A stretch of DNA of 18,706 bases, from positions 1 through 18,706 of the forward strand of contig CAMOIK010000012.1 in the NCBI GenBank assembly GCA_946615875.1, read 5' to 3'. The translations under genes were made by a program, and so were the position numbers. Each line of letters starts with the position of its first letter. Position 1 is the first letter of the stretch. This document shows, piece by piece, positions 1 to 6,297 of this stretch. The notes beneath the pieces are model-generated. The model saw only the letters and a list, made by a program, of their open reading frames with translations. It was not told where the DNA came from and searched no databases. Source of the DNA: an uncultured Verrucomicrobiota bacterium. GTDB taxonomy: Bacteria > Verrucomicrobiota > Kiritimatiellia > RFP12 > UBA1067.

Positions 1-26
1 CCGTGAAACGCGCCGCGAGAGCCGCC

Positions 27-56
27 TTGCCCTGCCGCCGCAGAATATGGTATAAT
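27..56 (+). promoter_or_regulatory. sigma70-type promoter of the ABC ATPase gene
   Basis: A consensus -10 hexamer TATAAT lies at 51-56 with an extended -10 (TATGG) just before it. A weak -35 match, TTGCCC, lies at 27-32 with an 18-nt spacer. The ATG of the following gene is at 64, so transcription should start at or within two bases of the start codon. The core resembles two other promoters in the window (6201-6211 and 8014-8043). Confidence 0.7.
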
Positions 57-63
57 ATGCCTC

Positions 64-858
64 ATGCTGTTGAAGATAGAAGACTTGTCGGTATCCTTTC
101 GCAATGACGACGGGGAAGAGAATCCTGCCGCGATTGACGTGGATTTGGAACTGGAGCGCGGCCAGGTGCTTGGGATTGTCGGCGAGTCCGGCAGCGGCAA
201 GAGCACCGTGTCGATGAGCGTCGCGCGCCTGTTGCCCAGCCCCCCCGCTTTCTATCCAAAGGGGAGGATACTCTTCGACGGCGAGGATATGCTGACCATG
301 CCGCTGGAGAAGCTGCGGCGCAAGCGCGGCAAGAACATAGGAGTGATATTCCAGGACCCCATGGGGTCGCTCTCGCCGCTGCACAGGATCGGCGACCAGC
401 TGGTCGAGACGATACTCCTGCACGAGCGCATGACGAAAGCCGCCGCGCAGACCATGGCGCTGGAATGGCTCGGCAAGGTCGGCATCCGCGACGTGCCGGT
501 GACGGCCAGGGCCTATCCGCACGAGCTTTCAGGCGGGATGCAGCAGCGCGTGATGATCGCGATGGGGCTGATGCTTGGACCGGACCTGGTGATCGCCGAC
601 GAGCCGACGACCGCGCTGGACGTCACGGTGCAGGCGCAGGTGCTGCGGCTCATGAAGGATCTGCACCGGGCCAACTCCGGCGTGCTGCTGATCACGCACG
701 ACCTTGGCGTGGTCTCGCAGATGGCCACTCGCCTGGCGGTGATGAAGAGCGGGCGCGTCGTGGAGCGGTCCGACAATCCCGCCGAGTTCTTCGCCGCCCC
801 CCGCCACCCGTATTCGCAGGGACTGATACGCGAGGCTCGCAAGATGGAGTTGAAGTAG
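64..858 (+). CDS. ABC transporter ATP-binding protein, peptide/nickel (DppD/OppD) type
   Basis: This is a cytoplasmic ATPase subunit that would power an ABC importer of the oligopeptide/dipeptide/nickel class. All nucleotide-binding motifs are intact: Walker A GESGSGKST (residues 40-48), Q-loop Gln97 in FQDPMGSLSP, signature LSGGMQQR (155-162), Walker B LVIADE with Glu180, D-loop ALD, and switch His212 in ITHD. Near the C-terminus the HPYSQGLI segment matches the HPYT motif typical of OppD/DppD. At 264 residues it is shorter than usual OppD/DppD (about 320-340), because the C-terminal extension ends soon after that motif. No permease, binding protein or second ATPase is adjacent; the next gene is a K+ channel regulator. 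The start is set by the promoter 7 bases upstream, which leaves no room for a leader or Shine-Dalgarno site. The family is clear from the motifs; the substrate cannot be told. Confidence 0.9.
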   Translation: MLLKIEDLSVSFRNDDGEENPAAIDVDLELERGQVLGIVGESGSGKSTVSMSVARLLPSPPAFYPKGRILFDGEDMLTMPLEKLRRKRGKNIGVIFQDPMGSLSPLHRIGDQLVETILLHERMTKAAAQTMALEWLGKVGIRDVPVTARAYPHELSGGMQQRVMIAMGLMLGPDLVIADEPTTALDVTVQAQVLRLMKDLHRANSGVLLITHDLGVVSQMATRLAVMKSGRVVERSDNPAEFFAAPRHPYSQGLIREARKMELK

Positions 859-860
859 CG

Positions 861-902
861 GGCAGATGGCAGTCGGCAGATGGTGGGTGGTAGATGGCCG
901 CG
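861..902 (+). repeat. Degenerate 7-bp tandem repeat upstream of ktrA
   Basis: Six consecutive 7-bp units follow the ABC gene: GGCAGAT, GGCAGTC, GGCAGAT, GGTGGGT, GGTAGAT, GGCCGCG. AGATGG recurs exactly every 14 bp (864, 878, 892). The array starts three bases after the stop codon and is non-coding. Its role is unknown. Confidence 0.7.
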
Positions 903-960
903 TCGCCCGCAAGGCGCAATTTGTCTTTGATCAATCACAACTCACGCTCGACTTTATCCA

Positions 961-1620
961 ATGAAACGCATAGGAATAATAGGCGCGGGACGCTTTGGGC
1001 TGTCGCTGGCGGAGTCGCTGGCGAACGCCGGGCTGGAGGTCGTCCTCATAGACCGCAACCGCCCGGCCATGCAGGCGGCCAGCGAATACGTGACCGCGAT
1101 GCAGGGCGACGCCACGCAGCAGCACGTGCTGGAGGAGGCCGGCTTCGGGGAGTGCGACCTCGTGGTCGTGGCGATCGGATCCAACATCGAGGCGTCCACG
1201 ATGGCCACCGCCAACTGCAAGGAGCTCGGCGTCCCCAATGTCGTGGCGAAGGCGGCCAGCGAACTGCACGGCAAGATACTGCGCCGCCTCGGCGCCGATA
1301 CGGTGATCTACCCCGACCGCGACAGCGCACACCGCCTCGCCCGTTCCATCGCGAAGGGCGACATGGTGGATTTCCTCGAAGTCTCGGAGGGGTTCTCCAT
1401 CGCCGAGATAGACGTGCCGGACGGAATGCGCGGCAAGACACTGGCCGGCGCCGACTTCCGCAACGCCACCGGCCTCACCGTCCTGTGCATCCGCCGGGCC
1501 GACGCGAACGACCCGCTGAAGCCGCGCACGATCGTCATCCCCCAGGCGTCCGAGACGCTGCTGGGAGACGACAAGCTGATCGTGTTCGGCGAAACGAAGA
1601 AGCTCGACTCGTTGAGCTGA
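961..1620 (+). CDS. KtrA/TrkA-family K+ transport gating subunit (RCK protein)
   Basis: This is a cytoplasmic regulator that binds nucleotide and gates a membrane K+ translocating subunit (KtrB/TrkH type). The N-terminal RCK_N Rossmann domain shows GAGRFG (8-13) and an acidic end of beta-2, Asp31 in VLIDRN. A run GDATQQHVLEEAG is typical of TrkA-N domains. Residues from about 135 to 215 form the RCK_C part (EIDVPDGMRGKTL, then VIPQASETLLGDDKLIVFG). The length of 219 aa equals a single-module KtrA, not the double-module E. coli TrkA. No KtrB/TrkH gene is present in this window, so the partner must lie elsewhere. The gene ends 22 bases before murA, so the two are probably co-transcribed. No clear Shine-Dalgarno site precedes the ATG. 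Confidence 0.87.
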   Translation: MKRIGIIGAGRFGLSLAESLANAGLEVVLIDRNRPAMQAASEYVTAMQGDATQQHVLEEAGFGECDLVVVAIGSNIEASTMATANCKELGVPNVVAKAASELHGKILRRLGADTVIYPDRDSAHRLARSIAKGDMVDFLEVSEGFSIAEIDVPDGMRGKTLAGADFRNATGLTVLCIRRADANDPLKPRTIVIPQASETLLGDDKLIVFGETKKLDSLS

Positions 1621-1642
1621 GGTGCGTGGAGCGGCGGCGGGC

Positions 1643-2932
1643 ATGAGCACACTGCGCATAACGGGCGGACGATCGGTGGCCGGCACGCACATGGTGCACG
1701 GCAACAAGAACGCCGTGCTGCCCATGATCGCCGCTTCGCTGCTGACCGCCGAGCCCGTGACGCTGACGAACGTCCCCGACATCGCCGACGTGGCCGTGAT
1801 GCTTGACGCGATAGCGCGGACGTTCGGCACGAAGGTCAAGCGCGACATGGCGGGATGCGCGGTCGTTCTGCACACGCCCAAGCTCAAGTGCGCCCGCCTC
1901 GGCGCGGCGACGGCGGCAAAGCTGCGCACCAGCTTCCTCTTCGCCGGCCCGCTGCTCGCCCGCGTCGGGCGCGTCAGCCTGCCGCCGCCCGGAGGCGACG
2001 CCATAGGGCACAGGCGTCTCGACACCCACTTCGCCGGCTTCCGCGCGCTCGGCGCCAAGGCCGTGGCCGGGCGCAAGACCCTGCGCTTCCGCGGCGAACT
2101 CAAGGGTGCGCGCATCCTGCTCGACGAAGCGAGCGTGACCGCCACCGAAAACATCCTGATGGCGAGCGTGACCGCCAAGGGCAGGACCACCATCTACAAC
2201 GCCGCGTCGGAGCCGCACATCGCCGACCTCGCCGCCATGCTCAACTCCATGGGGGCGAAAATCTCCGGCGCCGGCACCAACCTCATTTCCATAGAGGGCG
2301 TGGAGCGACTGGGCGGTTGCACCGCGCGCGTCGGCTGCGACTACATCGAGGCAGGGTCTTACATCGCCGCCGCCGCCGTCACGCGCGGCGAACTGGTGCT
2401 GACCAACATAGACCCTGAGCCTTTCGACGTGCTGGAAGGCGCGTTCCGGCGCTTCGGCGTGACGTGGAGCATAGACGCCCGCGAGCGCACCCTGCACTAC
2501 GTGCCGAGAAAGCGCCTCAAGATGCACTACGACCTGGGCGACGCGATACCGAGCGTCGCGGACGGCCCCTGGCCCGCCTTCCCGTCGGATCTGATGAGCA
2601 TCCTCATCGTCCTCGCCACGCAGACGAGGGGGACGTGCCTCTTCTTCGAGAAGATGTTCGAGTCGCGCCTGTATTTCGTCGATAGCCTCCGCCAGATGGG
2701 CGCGAAGATCGTCCAGTGCGATCCGCACCGTGTTGTGGTGACGGGGCCCAGCCAGCTCTTCGGCGGCTGCTTCGCGTCGCCCGACATACGCGCGGGCATC
2801 GCGCTGGTCATCGCCGCGCTCGCCGCGCGCGGCGAATCGCGCATCTTCAACGCCGAGATCGTCGATCGCGGCTACGTGGCGGTGGAAAAACAGCTCTCGG
2901 AGCTGGGCGCCACGGCGACGCGCTACGACTAG
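1643..2932 (+). CDS. murA: UDP-N-acetylglucosamine 1-carboxyvinyltransferase with Asp in the catalytic Cys position
   Basis: MurA transfers enolpyruvate from PEP to UDP-GlcNAc, the first committed step of peptidoglycan precursor synthesis in the cytoplasm. The 429-aa product begins with the family's LRITGG and keeps Lys22 and Asn23 (GNKNAVLP), the RTSFLFAGPLLAR segment, an Asp in PAFPSDLMS equivalent to the E. coli catalytic Asp305, and the late DIRAGIALVIAALAARG segment with its Arg. The active-site loop reads PPGGDAIGHRRLDTH: Asp119 (codon GAC at 1997-1999) stands where E. coli has Cys115. Cys-to-Asp at this site is known from Mycobacterium and Chlamydia MurA and gives fosfomycin insensitivity while keeping activity. 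ATG 1643 is chosen over an in-frame GTG at 1622 because the family starts at M-x-x-L-R-I-x-G-G and a GGAG lies about 11 bases upstream. Confidence 0.93.
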   Translation: MSTLRITGGRSVAGTHMVHGNKNAVLPMIAASLLTAEPVTLTNVPDIADVAVMLDAIARTFGTKVKRDMAGCAVVLHTPKLKCARLGAATAAKLRTSFLFAGPLLARVGRVSLPPPGGDAIGHRRLDTHFAGFRALGAKAVAGRKTLRFRGELKGARILLDEASVTATENILMASVTAKGRTTIYNAASEPHIADLAAMLNSMGAKISGAGTNLISIEGVERLGGCTARVGCDYIEAGSYIAAAAVTRGELVLTNIDPEPFDVLEGAFRRFGVTWSIDARERTLHYVPRKRLKMHYDLGDAIPSVADGPWPAFPSDLMSILIVLATQTRGTCLFFEKMFESRLYFVDSLRQMGAKIVQCDPHRVVVTGPSQLFGGCFASPDIRAGIALVIAALAARGESRIFNAEIVDRGYVAVEKQLSELGATATRYD

Positions 2933-2964
2933 CGCGCCGACCCCTCCGCTCTCTCGGAAACGAA

Positions 2965-3001
2965 AAGGCGCGGCCGCCGGGCTCGCCGGCGTCCGCGCCT
3001 T
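2965..3001 (-). terminator. Rho-independent terminator between convergent murA and CsgG-like operon
   Basis: A 16-bp stem (2965-2980 with 2986-3001, one C/T mismatch) encloses a 5-nt loop in the gap between two convergent genes. Read on the - strand it is followed by TTTTCGTTTC, a U-tract suited to ending the three-gene envelope operon. On the + strand the tail is poor in T (CTTGCGCCGTTTG), but the hairpin may still serve murA. A second small hairpin, GCGCCG-TTTG-CGGCGC, lies at 3002-3017. Confidence 0.75.
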
Positions 3002-3021
3002 GCGCCGTTTGCGGCGCGCGC

Positions 3022-4050
3022 CTAGAAGCGGCTCTCGAAGGCAGCCTTCTTCTTCTGGCTCTCCTTCTTGCGCTCCTTCTTCAGCGTCGCCTTGCTGACG
3101 CGGCGTAGTATGTAGGTGTTCTCGTCGGTGTCGATATCGTCGAGCTCGAGGTCTCCCATCGGCTTGGCCTTCGATGTCAGGGGGCCGGTGCGGGTGATCA
3201 CCACGCGGCCGACATCGTCGCCGTCGAAGCCGAGGAACGCGCCGGTGTCAGGATCGACCATGGGTTCGTCGTCTGCCTCGATCAGATCGAAGACGTCATC
3301 TTCCTTGACTTCCTCGTCCGTCATGTTGATCGTGATGTCCTTCTTGCCGACCTTGATGACCTTGGCCGGGTATGCGAGGTCGCGCAGGGCGTCGGCCGCC
3401 ATGTGGCAGGCTTCGTCGATAGCGTCGCGCATTCCCTGGCCCGTGGCCGAGGAGAACTCCGAGGTGGACATGGCCTTGTCGATGCCGTAGCCGATCGCCG
3501 ACTTCTGCGTGAGGATCTTGCCCGTCTCGCCGTTGGTGATCTTGATCTGCAGTTCGACCTTGGACTTGTTGACGGCGGAGGCGACGCCTTCCGTGCTGCC
3601 GCCGGACTTGTCGGCGCCGCAGAAGAGCACGTTGCCGTAGATGACGTAGGAAGCGGCTTTCATCTTGCCGGACTCCGGCGCGTCTGCGTCTTCGCCGTCG
3701 GTCATGCCGGAGGCGACGAGGTTCTGCTCGCTCATGGCGGCCTTGAGCTGCTCGCGCTCAACCACCTCGAACTTGCGGGAACCCACGATGCACTGCTGGA
3801 CGCGCGCGCGGATCGTCTCGAAGACGCTGTCGGGCGCGTCGCTCTTGTTCTCGAACTTGTTTATGGCCACCACCATGCGCGTGGCCTCGGCGCCGCCGTT
3901 CTTGCTCTTCTTGGCTTTTTTCTTCTTCTTGGGAGCCTCTTCGGCGGCTTCGTCGCCGTCGTCGGCGTCCTGCGCGAGCGCCACCGGCGCGGCGAAGGAT
4001 AGTGCGAGAAGCCCCATCAGCGAGAGCTTCGTCAGTGTCTTGGTGTCCAT
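3022..4050 (-). CDS. Secreted CsgG-like protein with FlgT_C-like C-terminal region
   Basis: This 342-aa envelope protein starts with a Sec signal peptide (residues 1-26, cleavage likely after VALA). A very acidic then lysine-rich stretch (KKKKKAKKSK) follows. The middle domain resembles the CsgG/TolB-N fold: MVVAINKFENKS, then KFEVVEREQLKAAMSEQNL, then a YVIYGNV strand. A C-terminal region with VIKVGKKDITINM, VFDL, DPDTGAFLGFDG and VGRVVITR looks like the FlgT C-terminal / CsgG-associated beta domain. The tail is highly charged (KKERKKESQKKK). CsgG itself is an outer-membrane secretion pore, but this protein has no lipobox, so a periplasmic role is equally likely. It is the last gene of a three-gene - strand operon, 59 bases after the NTF2-like gene, with GGAAA before its ATG. 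Exact function unknown. Confidence 0.7.
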   Translation of the reverse strand: MDTKTLTKLSLMGLLALSFAAPVALAQDADDGDEAAEEAPKKKKKAKKSKNGGAEATRMVVAINKFENKSDAPDSVFETIRARVQQCIVGSRKFEVVEREQLKAAMSEQNLVASGMTDGEDADAPESGKMKAASYVIYGNVLFCGADKSGGSTEGVASAVNKSKVELQIKITNGETGKILTQKSAIGYGIDKAMSTSEFSSATGQGMRDAIDEACHMAADALRDLAYPAKVIKVGKKDITINMTDEEVKEDDVFDLIEADDEPMVDPDTGAFLGFDGDDVGRVVITRTGPLTSKAKPMGDLELDDIDTDENTYILRRVSKATLKKERKKESQKKKAAFESRF

Positions 4051-4109
4051 TGTCGTTTTCCTTTCTCGTCTTGTGTTTTGGTTTGGTGTTTCGTCTGCCG
4101 CGATCCGAC

Positions 4110-4757
4110 TCAGAGATCGTCGAGATCCTGGGGAATGAACGGCGATTCTACGATGCGGAAGGCGCCGCCCGGCTGGCGCTCGGCGACGGCCATGACGAAG
4201 CGGTGCTTTGCCTTGGGGAACTTGAAGATCAGCTCCAGCTTCACGCCCTCGTCGCCGCTCCGTGTCTTTGCGGCCTCCAGTATGTTCTCGTCGAGGAGTC
4301 CGCCGTTCGTTTCGGCGTCCGACTCGAAGAGCTTGCTGAATTTCTTCAGCGGGACCTTGCGCCTGTATTTAGGAGACATCGCCCACCACAGGCGTTCGTA
4401 GTCCTGGTCCTTCCAGGCCTTGCAGAAGTAGCGCACGAGCCTGCGCGGCTCGGCGGCCTCCTCGGCCGGAGGTTCGGGCGGAGGCGGCGGCTCGTCGTCG
4501 GCGGCCTCTGCGGCGGGCGCGGCGGGAATGGCTGGCGCGACCACCGGCACGGCCACCATCGCCGGCACTAATACCGCCGCCGCCGGCGCGGCGGCGACAG
4601 GCGCCTCGGCCTCGGCGGCGGGCTTGGCGGGGCGCTTCTTCTTGCGCCGCACCACCACTTCCTCGTATTCGTCGTCGCCGTCGGCGGCTTCCGCCGCCGG
4701 GCAGACCTGGCCGGCCGCGAGGCAGCCGGCGCAGGCTAGCAATGCCAATGTCTTCAT
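4110..4757 (-). CDS. Secreted Ala/Pro-rich protein with NTF2-like C-terminal domain
   Basis: I do not recognise a named family with certainty. The 215-aa product has a short hydrophobic signal peptide (about residues 1-24), then an acidic patch and RRKKKRP. A low-complexity Ala/Pro/Val linker follows to about residue 105, ending in a PPPPPEPP run. The C-terminal 110 residues (from RRLVRYFCKAWKDQDYERLW through VMAVAERQPGGAFRIVESPF) have the helix-then-curved-sheet pattern of NTF2-like/SnoaL-like domains, which in secreted proteins usually bind ligands or partners. It starts 15 bases after the CsgG-like lipoprotein gene stops, with a weak AGGG upstream, and precedes a second CsgG-like gene. It is therefore probably part of the same envelope complex. 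Confidence 0.6.
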   Translation of the reverse strand: MKTLALLACAGCLAAGQVCPAAEAADGDDEYEEVVVRRKKKRPAKPAAEAEAPVAAAPAAAVLVPAMVAVPVVAPAIPAAPAAEAADDEPPPPPEPPAEEAAEPRRLVRYFCKAWKDQDYERLWWAMSPKYRRKVPLKKFSKLFESDAETNGGLLDENILEAAKTRSGDEGVKLELIFKFPKAKHRFVMAVAERQPGGAFRIVESPFIPQDLDDL

Positions 4758-4772
4758 GGTGAAGCCCTGGCT

Positions 4773-5693
4773 TTAGTTGCCGAACGTCTCGCCCAGGCCC
4801 GTGCTTTCCATCAGAGAGGCGCCGAAGCCGCGGGAGGTCTCGAGCACGCGCACGTAAACGCCCTTGCGCACGTTCGTGTTGTCGGGGTCGTCCACCGCCA
4901 CCCACGCGCTCTTCTCCTCGACGCGCTTCACTTCGCCGGTCGCGATGTCGTTCATGTCGCGCTTGTCGCCGCCCACGTCGGAGTTGTCCACGATCTCGTA
5001 GAAGCACACCTTGGTGCCTTCGCCGATGCCGTAGTTCTTGCCGATCGAGATGCGCGCGGCCGCGCCGTTGCCCTTGGTCTGGAGGACGCGCGCGGGCGGG
5101 GCGTATTTGGCGGCGATCTTCGCGCAGAAGTCGCGCGCCGCGATTTCCGCCGCGCGGTTGAGCGCGGCGATCAGATCGACCTCGCTGGAGGCGCTGCGCG
5201 TCGGCGGCTTGATGCTGTCGGTCATGATCACCCTCTGGTTCGCCTTGCTTATCCACTTGAAGTCGAACACCACCTCGAACGAGTACGACGAAGCGCTGGG
5301 GCTGACCGTCAGCGAAGCGATGCGCGCCACGACCACGAAGTCGGCTTCTACGCCGCTCACGTCAATGTCTTCGGCGTCGGTGCCGGAGGCCACGGCGTCC
5401 TTGATCAGCGCGGACTGGCTCTTGCGGTCCACGACCTCGAAGAACGCGAACCCGGCGAGCTTGGAGCAGAGGGAGCTGTCGAGCGATTCGCCCACCTGCT
5501 TGTAGTTCGCGTAGTCGCCGACCGACGTGATGACGGAAACCTTGGCCTTCTCCTCCTGGGTGGCGAGCGTCTTGGGCGCCCCTTCGTCGACGTACACCAG
5601 GGAGTCCTTCTGCCCGACGGGCATCGCTTCCGGGTTGAACGCGCATCCTGCGAACAGGGCGGCGATGCCTGCCCCCGCGATTATTCTCTTCAT
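4773..5693 (-). CDS. CsgG/LpoB-like lipoprotein
   Basis: The 306-aa product begins MKRIIAGAGIAALFAGC, a lipoprotein signal with a near-canonical lipobox (FAGC, acylated Cys17), so it should be membrane-anchored in the envelope. The body shares a layout with the third gene of the operon: FFEVVDRKSQSALIKDAVASG followed by a DFVVVARIASL strand, as in CsgG/TolB-N-type domains. A C-terminal part with ISIGKNYGIGEGTKVCFYEI, TGEVKRVEEKSAWV and KGVYVRV resembles a FlgT_C-like beta domain. The frame stays open upstream to 5957, but ATG 5693 is chosen because it gives the lipoprotein signal and has AGGAAAGAGG about 9 bases before it. An in-frame ATG at 5732 is a weaker alternative. It is the first gene of the operon. 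The relation to LpoB or CsgG is by fold pattern only. Confidence 0.7.
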   Translation of the reverse strand: MKRIIAGAGIAALFAGCAFNPEAMPVGQKDSLVYVDEGAPKTLATQEEKAKVSVITSVGDYANYKQVGESLDSSLCSKLAGFAFFEVVDRKSQSALIKDAVASGTDAEDIDVSGVEADFVVVARIASLTVSPSASSYSFEVVFDFKWISKANQRVIMTDSIKPPTRSASSEVDLIAALNRAAEIAARDFCAKIAAKYAPPARVLQTKGNGAAARISIGKNYGIGEGTKVCFYEIVDNSDVGGDKRDMNDIATGEVKRVEEKSAWVAVDDPDNTNVRKGVYVRVLETSRGFGASLMESTGLGETFGN

Positions 5694-5850
5694 GTCTTGC
5701 CTCTTTCCTTTGTTCTCTTGCGCCCGCTTCATGTGTCGCGGCCTGGCGCGCGGGTATTGCGCCATGCCGTGCGCTTCAGGCGACCGCGCAAACTCCAAGG
5801 AAAAGAAATCCTCTAATCCGCGCTTTGCCGAGGCTGTAGGAATGGCCCAT

Positions 5851-5889
5851 GAGAAAACACGAAGAGAGGAAGTGCTCGCGCACTTTCCT
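5851..5889 (-). terminator. Rho-independent terminator of the candidate RNA
   Basis: On the - strand AGGAAAGTGC (5889-5880) pairs with GCACTTCCT (5875-5867) around a GCGA tetraloop of GNRA type, with one bulged A. The T-rich run CTCTTCGTGTTTTCTC follows (5866-5851). It lies about 210 nt downstream of a strong promoter on the same strand and about 160 nt before the next start codon. Confidence 0.55.
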
Positions 5890-6096
5890 GCCAAGTGTCG
5901 TTCTCGGTGAAACTTCCTACATTTCAGCAACGACCGCTTTGCAGCGAAATCAAGCATCCGAGGGGTGGAGAAGGCGGTCGGCTCTCTTGCGTCGCTTGAC
6001 GCGCCCGGTCAGTTCCCCGAACTATGTCATCCCTGCCTGCCGGTCCTTCGGCCGCTGCGTCGCCGCCTGCGGACGCAAAACCTGCAAACAGAAGGT
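5851..6096 (-). ncRNA. Candidate structured small RNA, about 245 nt
   Basis: No protein gene is convincing between 5694 and 6297. On the - strand a near-consensus promoter predicts a start near 6096, and a terminator-like hairpin ends near 5851. The transcript between them is rich in local stems: TGCGT..ACGCA with an inner CCGC/GCGG pair, AGTTC-GGG-GAACT, GCGTC-AAGC-GACGC, and ATTTC..GAAAT closing GCAA..TTGC. I looked for the conserved cores of RNase P RNA (GAGGAAAGTCCGGGC), tmRNA, SRP RNA and common riboswitches and did not find them; a 6S-like closing stem is not evident either. The alternative is a long structured leader with an attenuator for the CsgG-like operon, whose first ATG is at 5693. 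Confidence 0.45.
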
Positions 6097-6102
6097 AGCG
6101 GT

Positions 6103-6131
6103 ATTGTAGCATTTCCCGCCGCCAGCGTCAA
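6103..6131 (-). promoter_or_regulatory. Strong sigma70-type promoter on the - strand
   Basis: Read on the - strand the site is TTGACG (6131-6126), a 17-nt spacer, then TACAAT (6108-6103) with a TG extension (TGCTACAAT). Spacing and both hexamers are near ideal. It points away from the Na+/phosphate gene and towards the candidate RNA and the CsgG-like operon. Confidence 0.7.
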
Positions 6132-6200
6132 TGGTCTCGGCAAAAAATTTTCACGCTTTGGGCACTAGACCGCGATTTCCGCCGCCGCGCTCTCCTTAAA

Positions 6201-6211
6201 TATGGTATAAT
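6201..6211 (+). promoter_or_regulatory. Extended -10 promoter of the Na+/phosphate cotransporter gene
   Basis: TATGGTATAAT at 6201-6211 repeats the core found before the ABC gene. The shared run AATATGGTATAATATGC is identical over 17 bases. No good -35 element is seen at the right distance, which is normal for strong extended -10 sites. The predicted start near 6218 gives a leader of about 80 nt. Confidence 0.65.
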
Positions 6212-6297
6212 ATGCTCGTTCGCCAGACCAGCGGCCAGTAGCGGCGGTATTAGTTTTATCTCCATCCCACTACCTATCATCCACGCACATCGACAAA

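Noticed and set aside
5851..6096. Known RNA such as RNase P RNA, tmRNA, SRP RNA or 6S RNA
   Set aside because: The conserved core sequences of the first three were not found and the ends do not pair as in 6S RNA. Left as an unnamed candidate.
5924..6112. 62-codon - strand frame in the gene-free gap
   Set aside because: Its start lies upstream of the predicted transcription start and overlaps the promoter. It has no ribosome binding site and no recognisable sequence.
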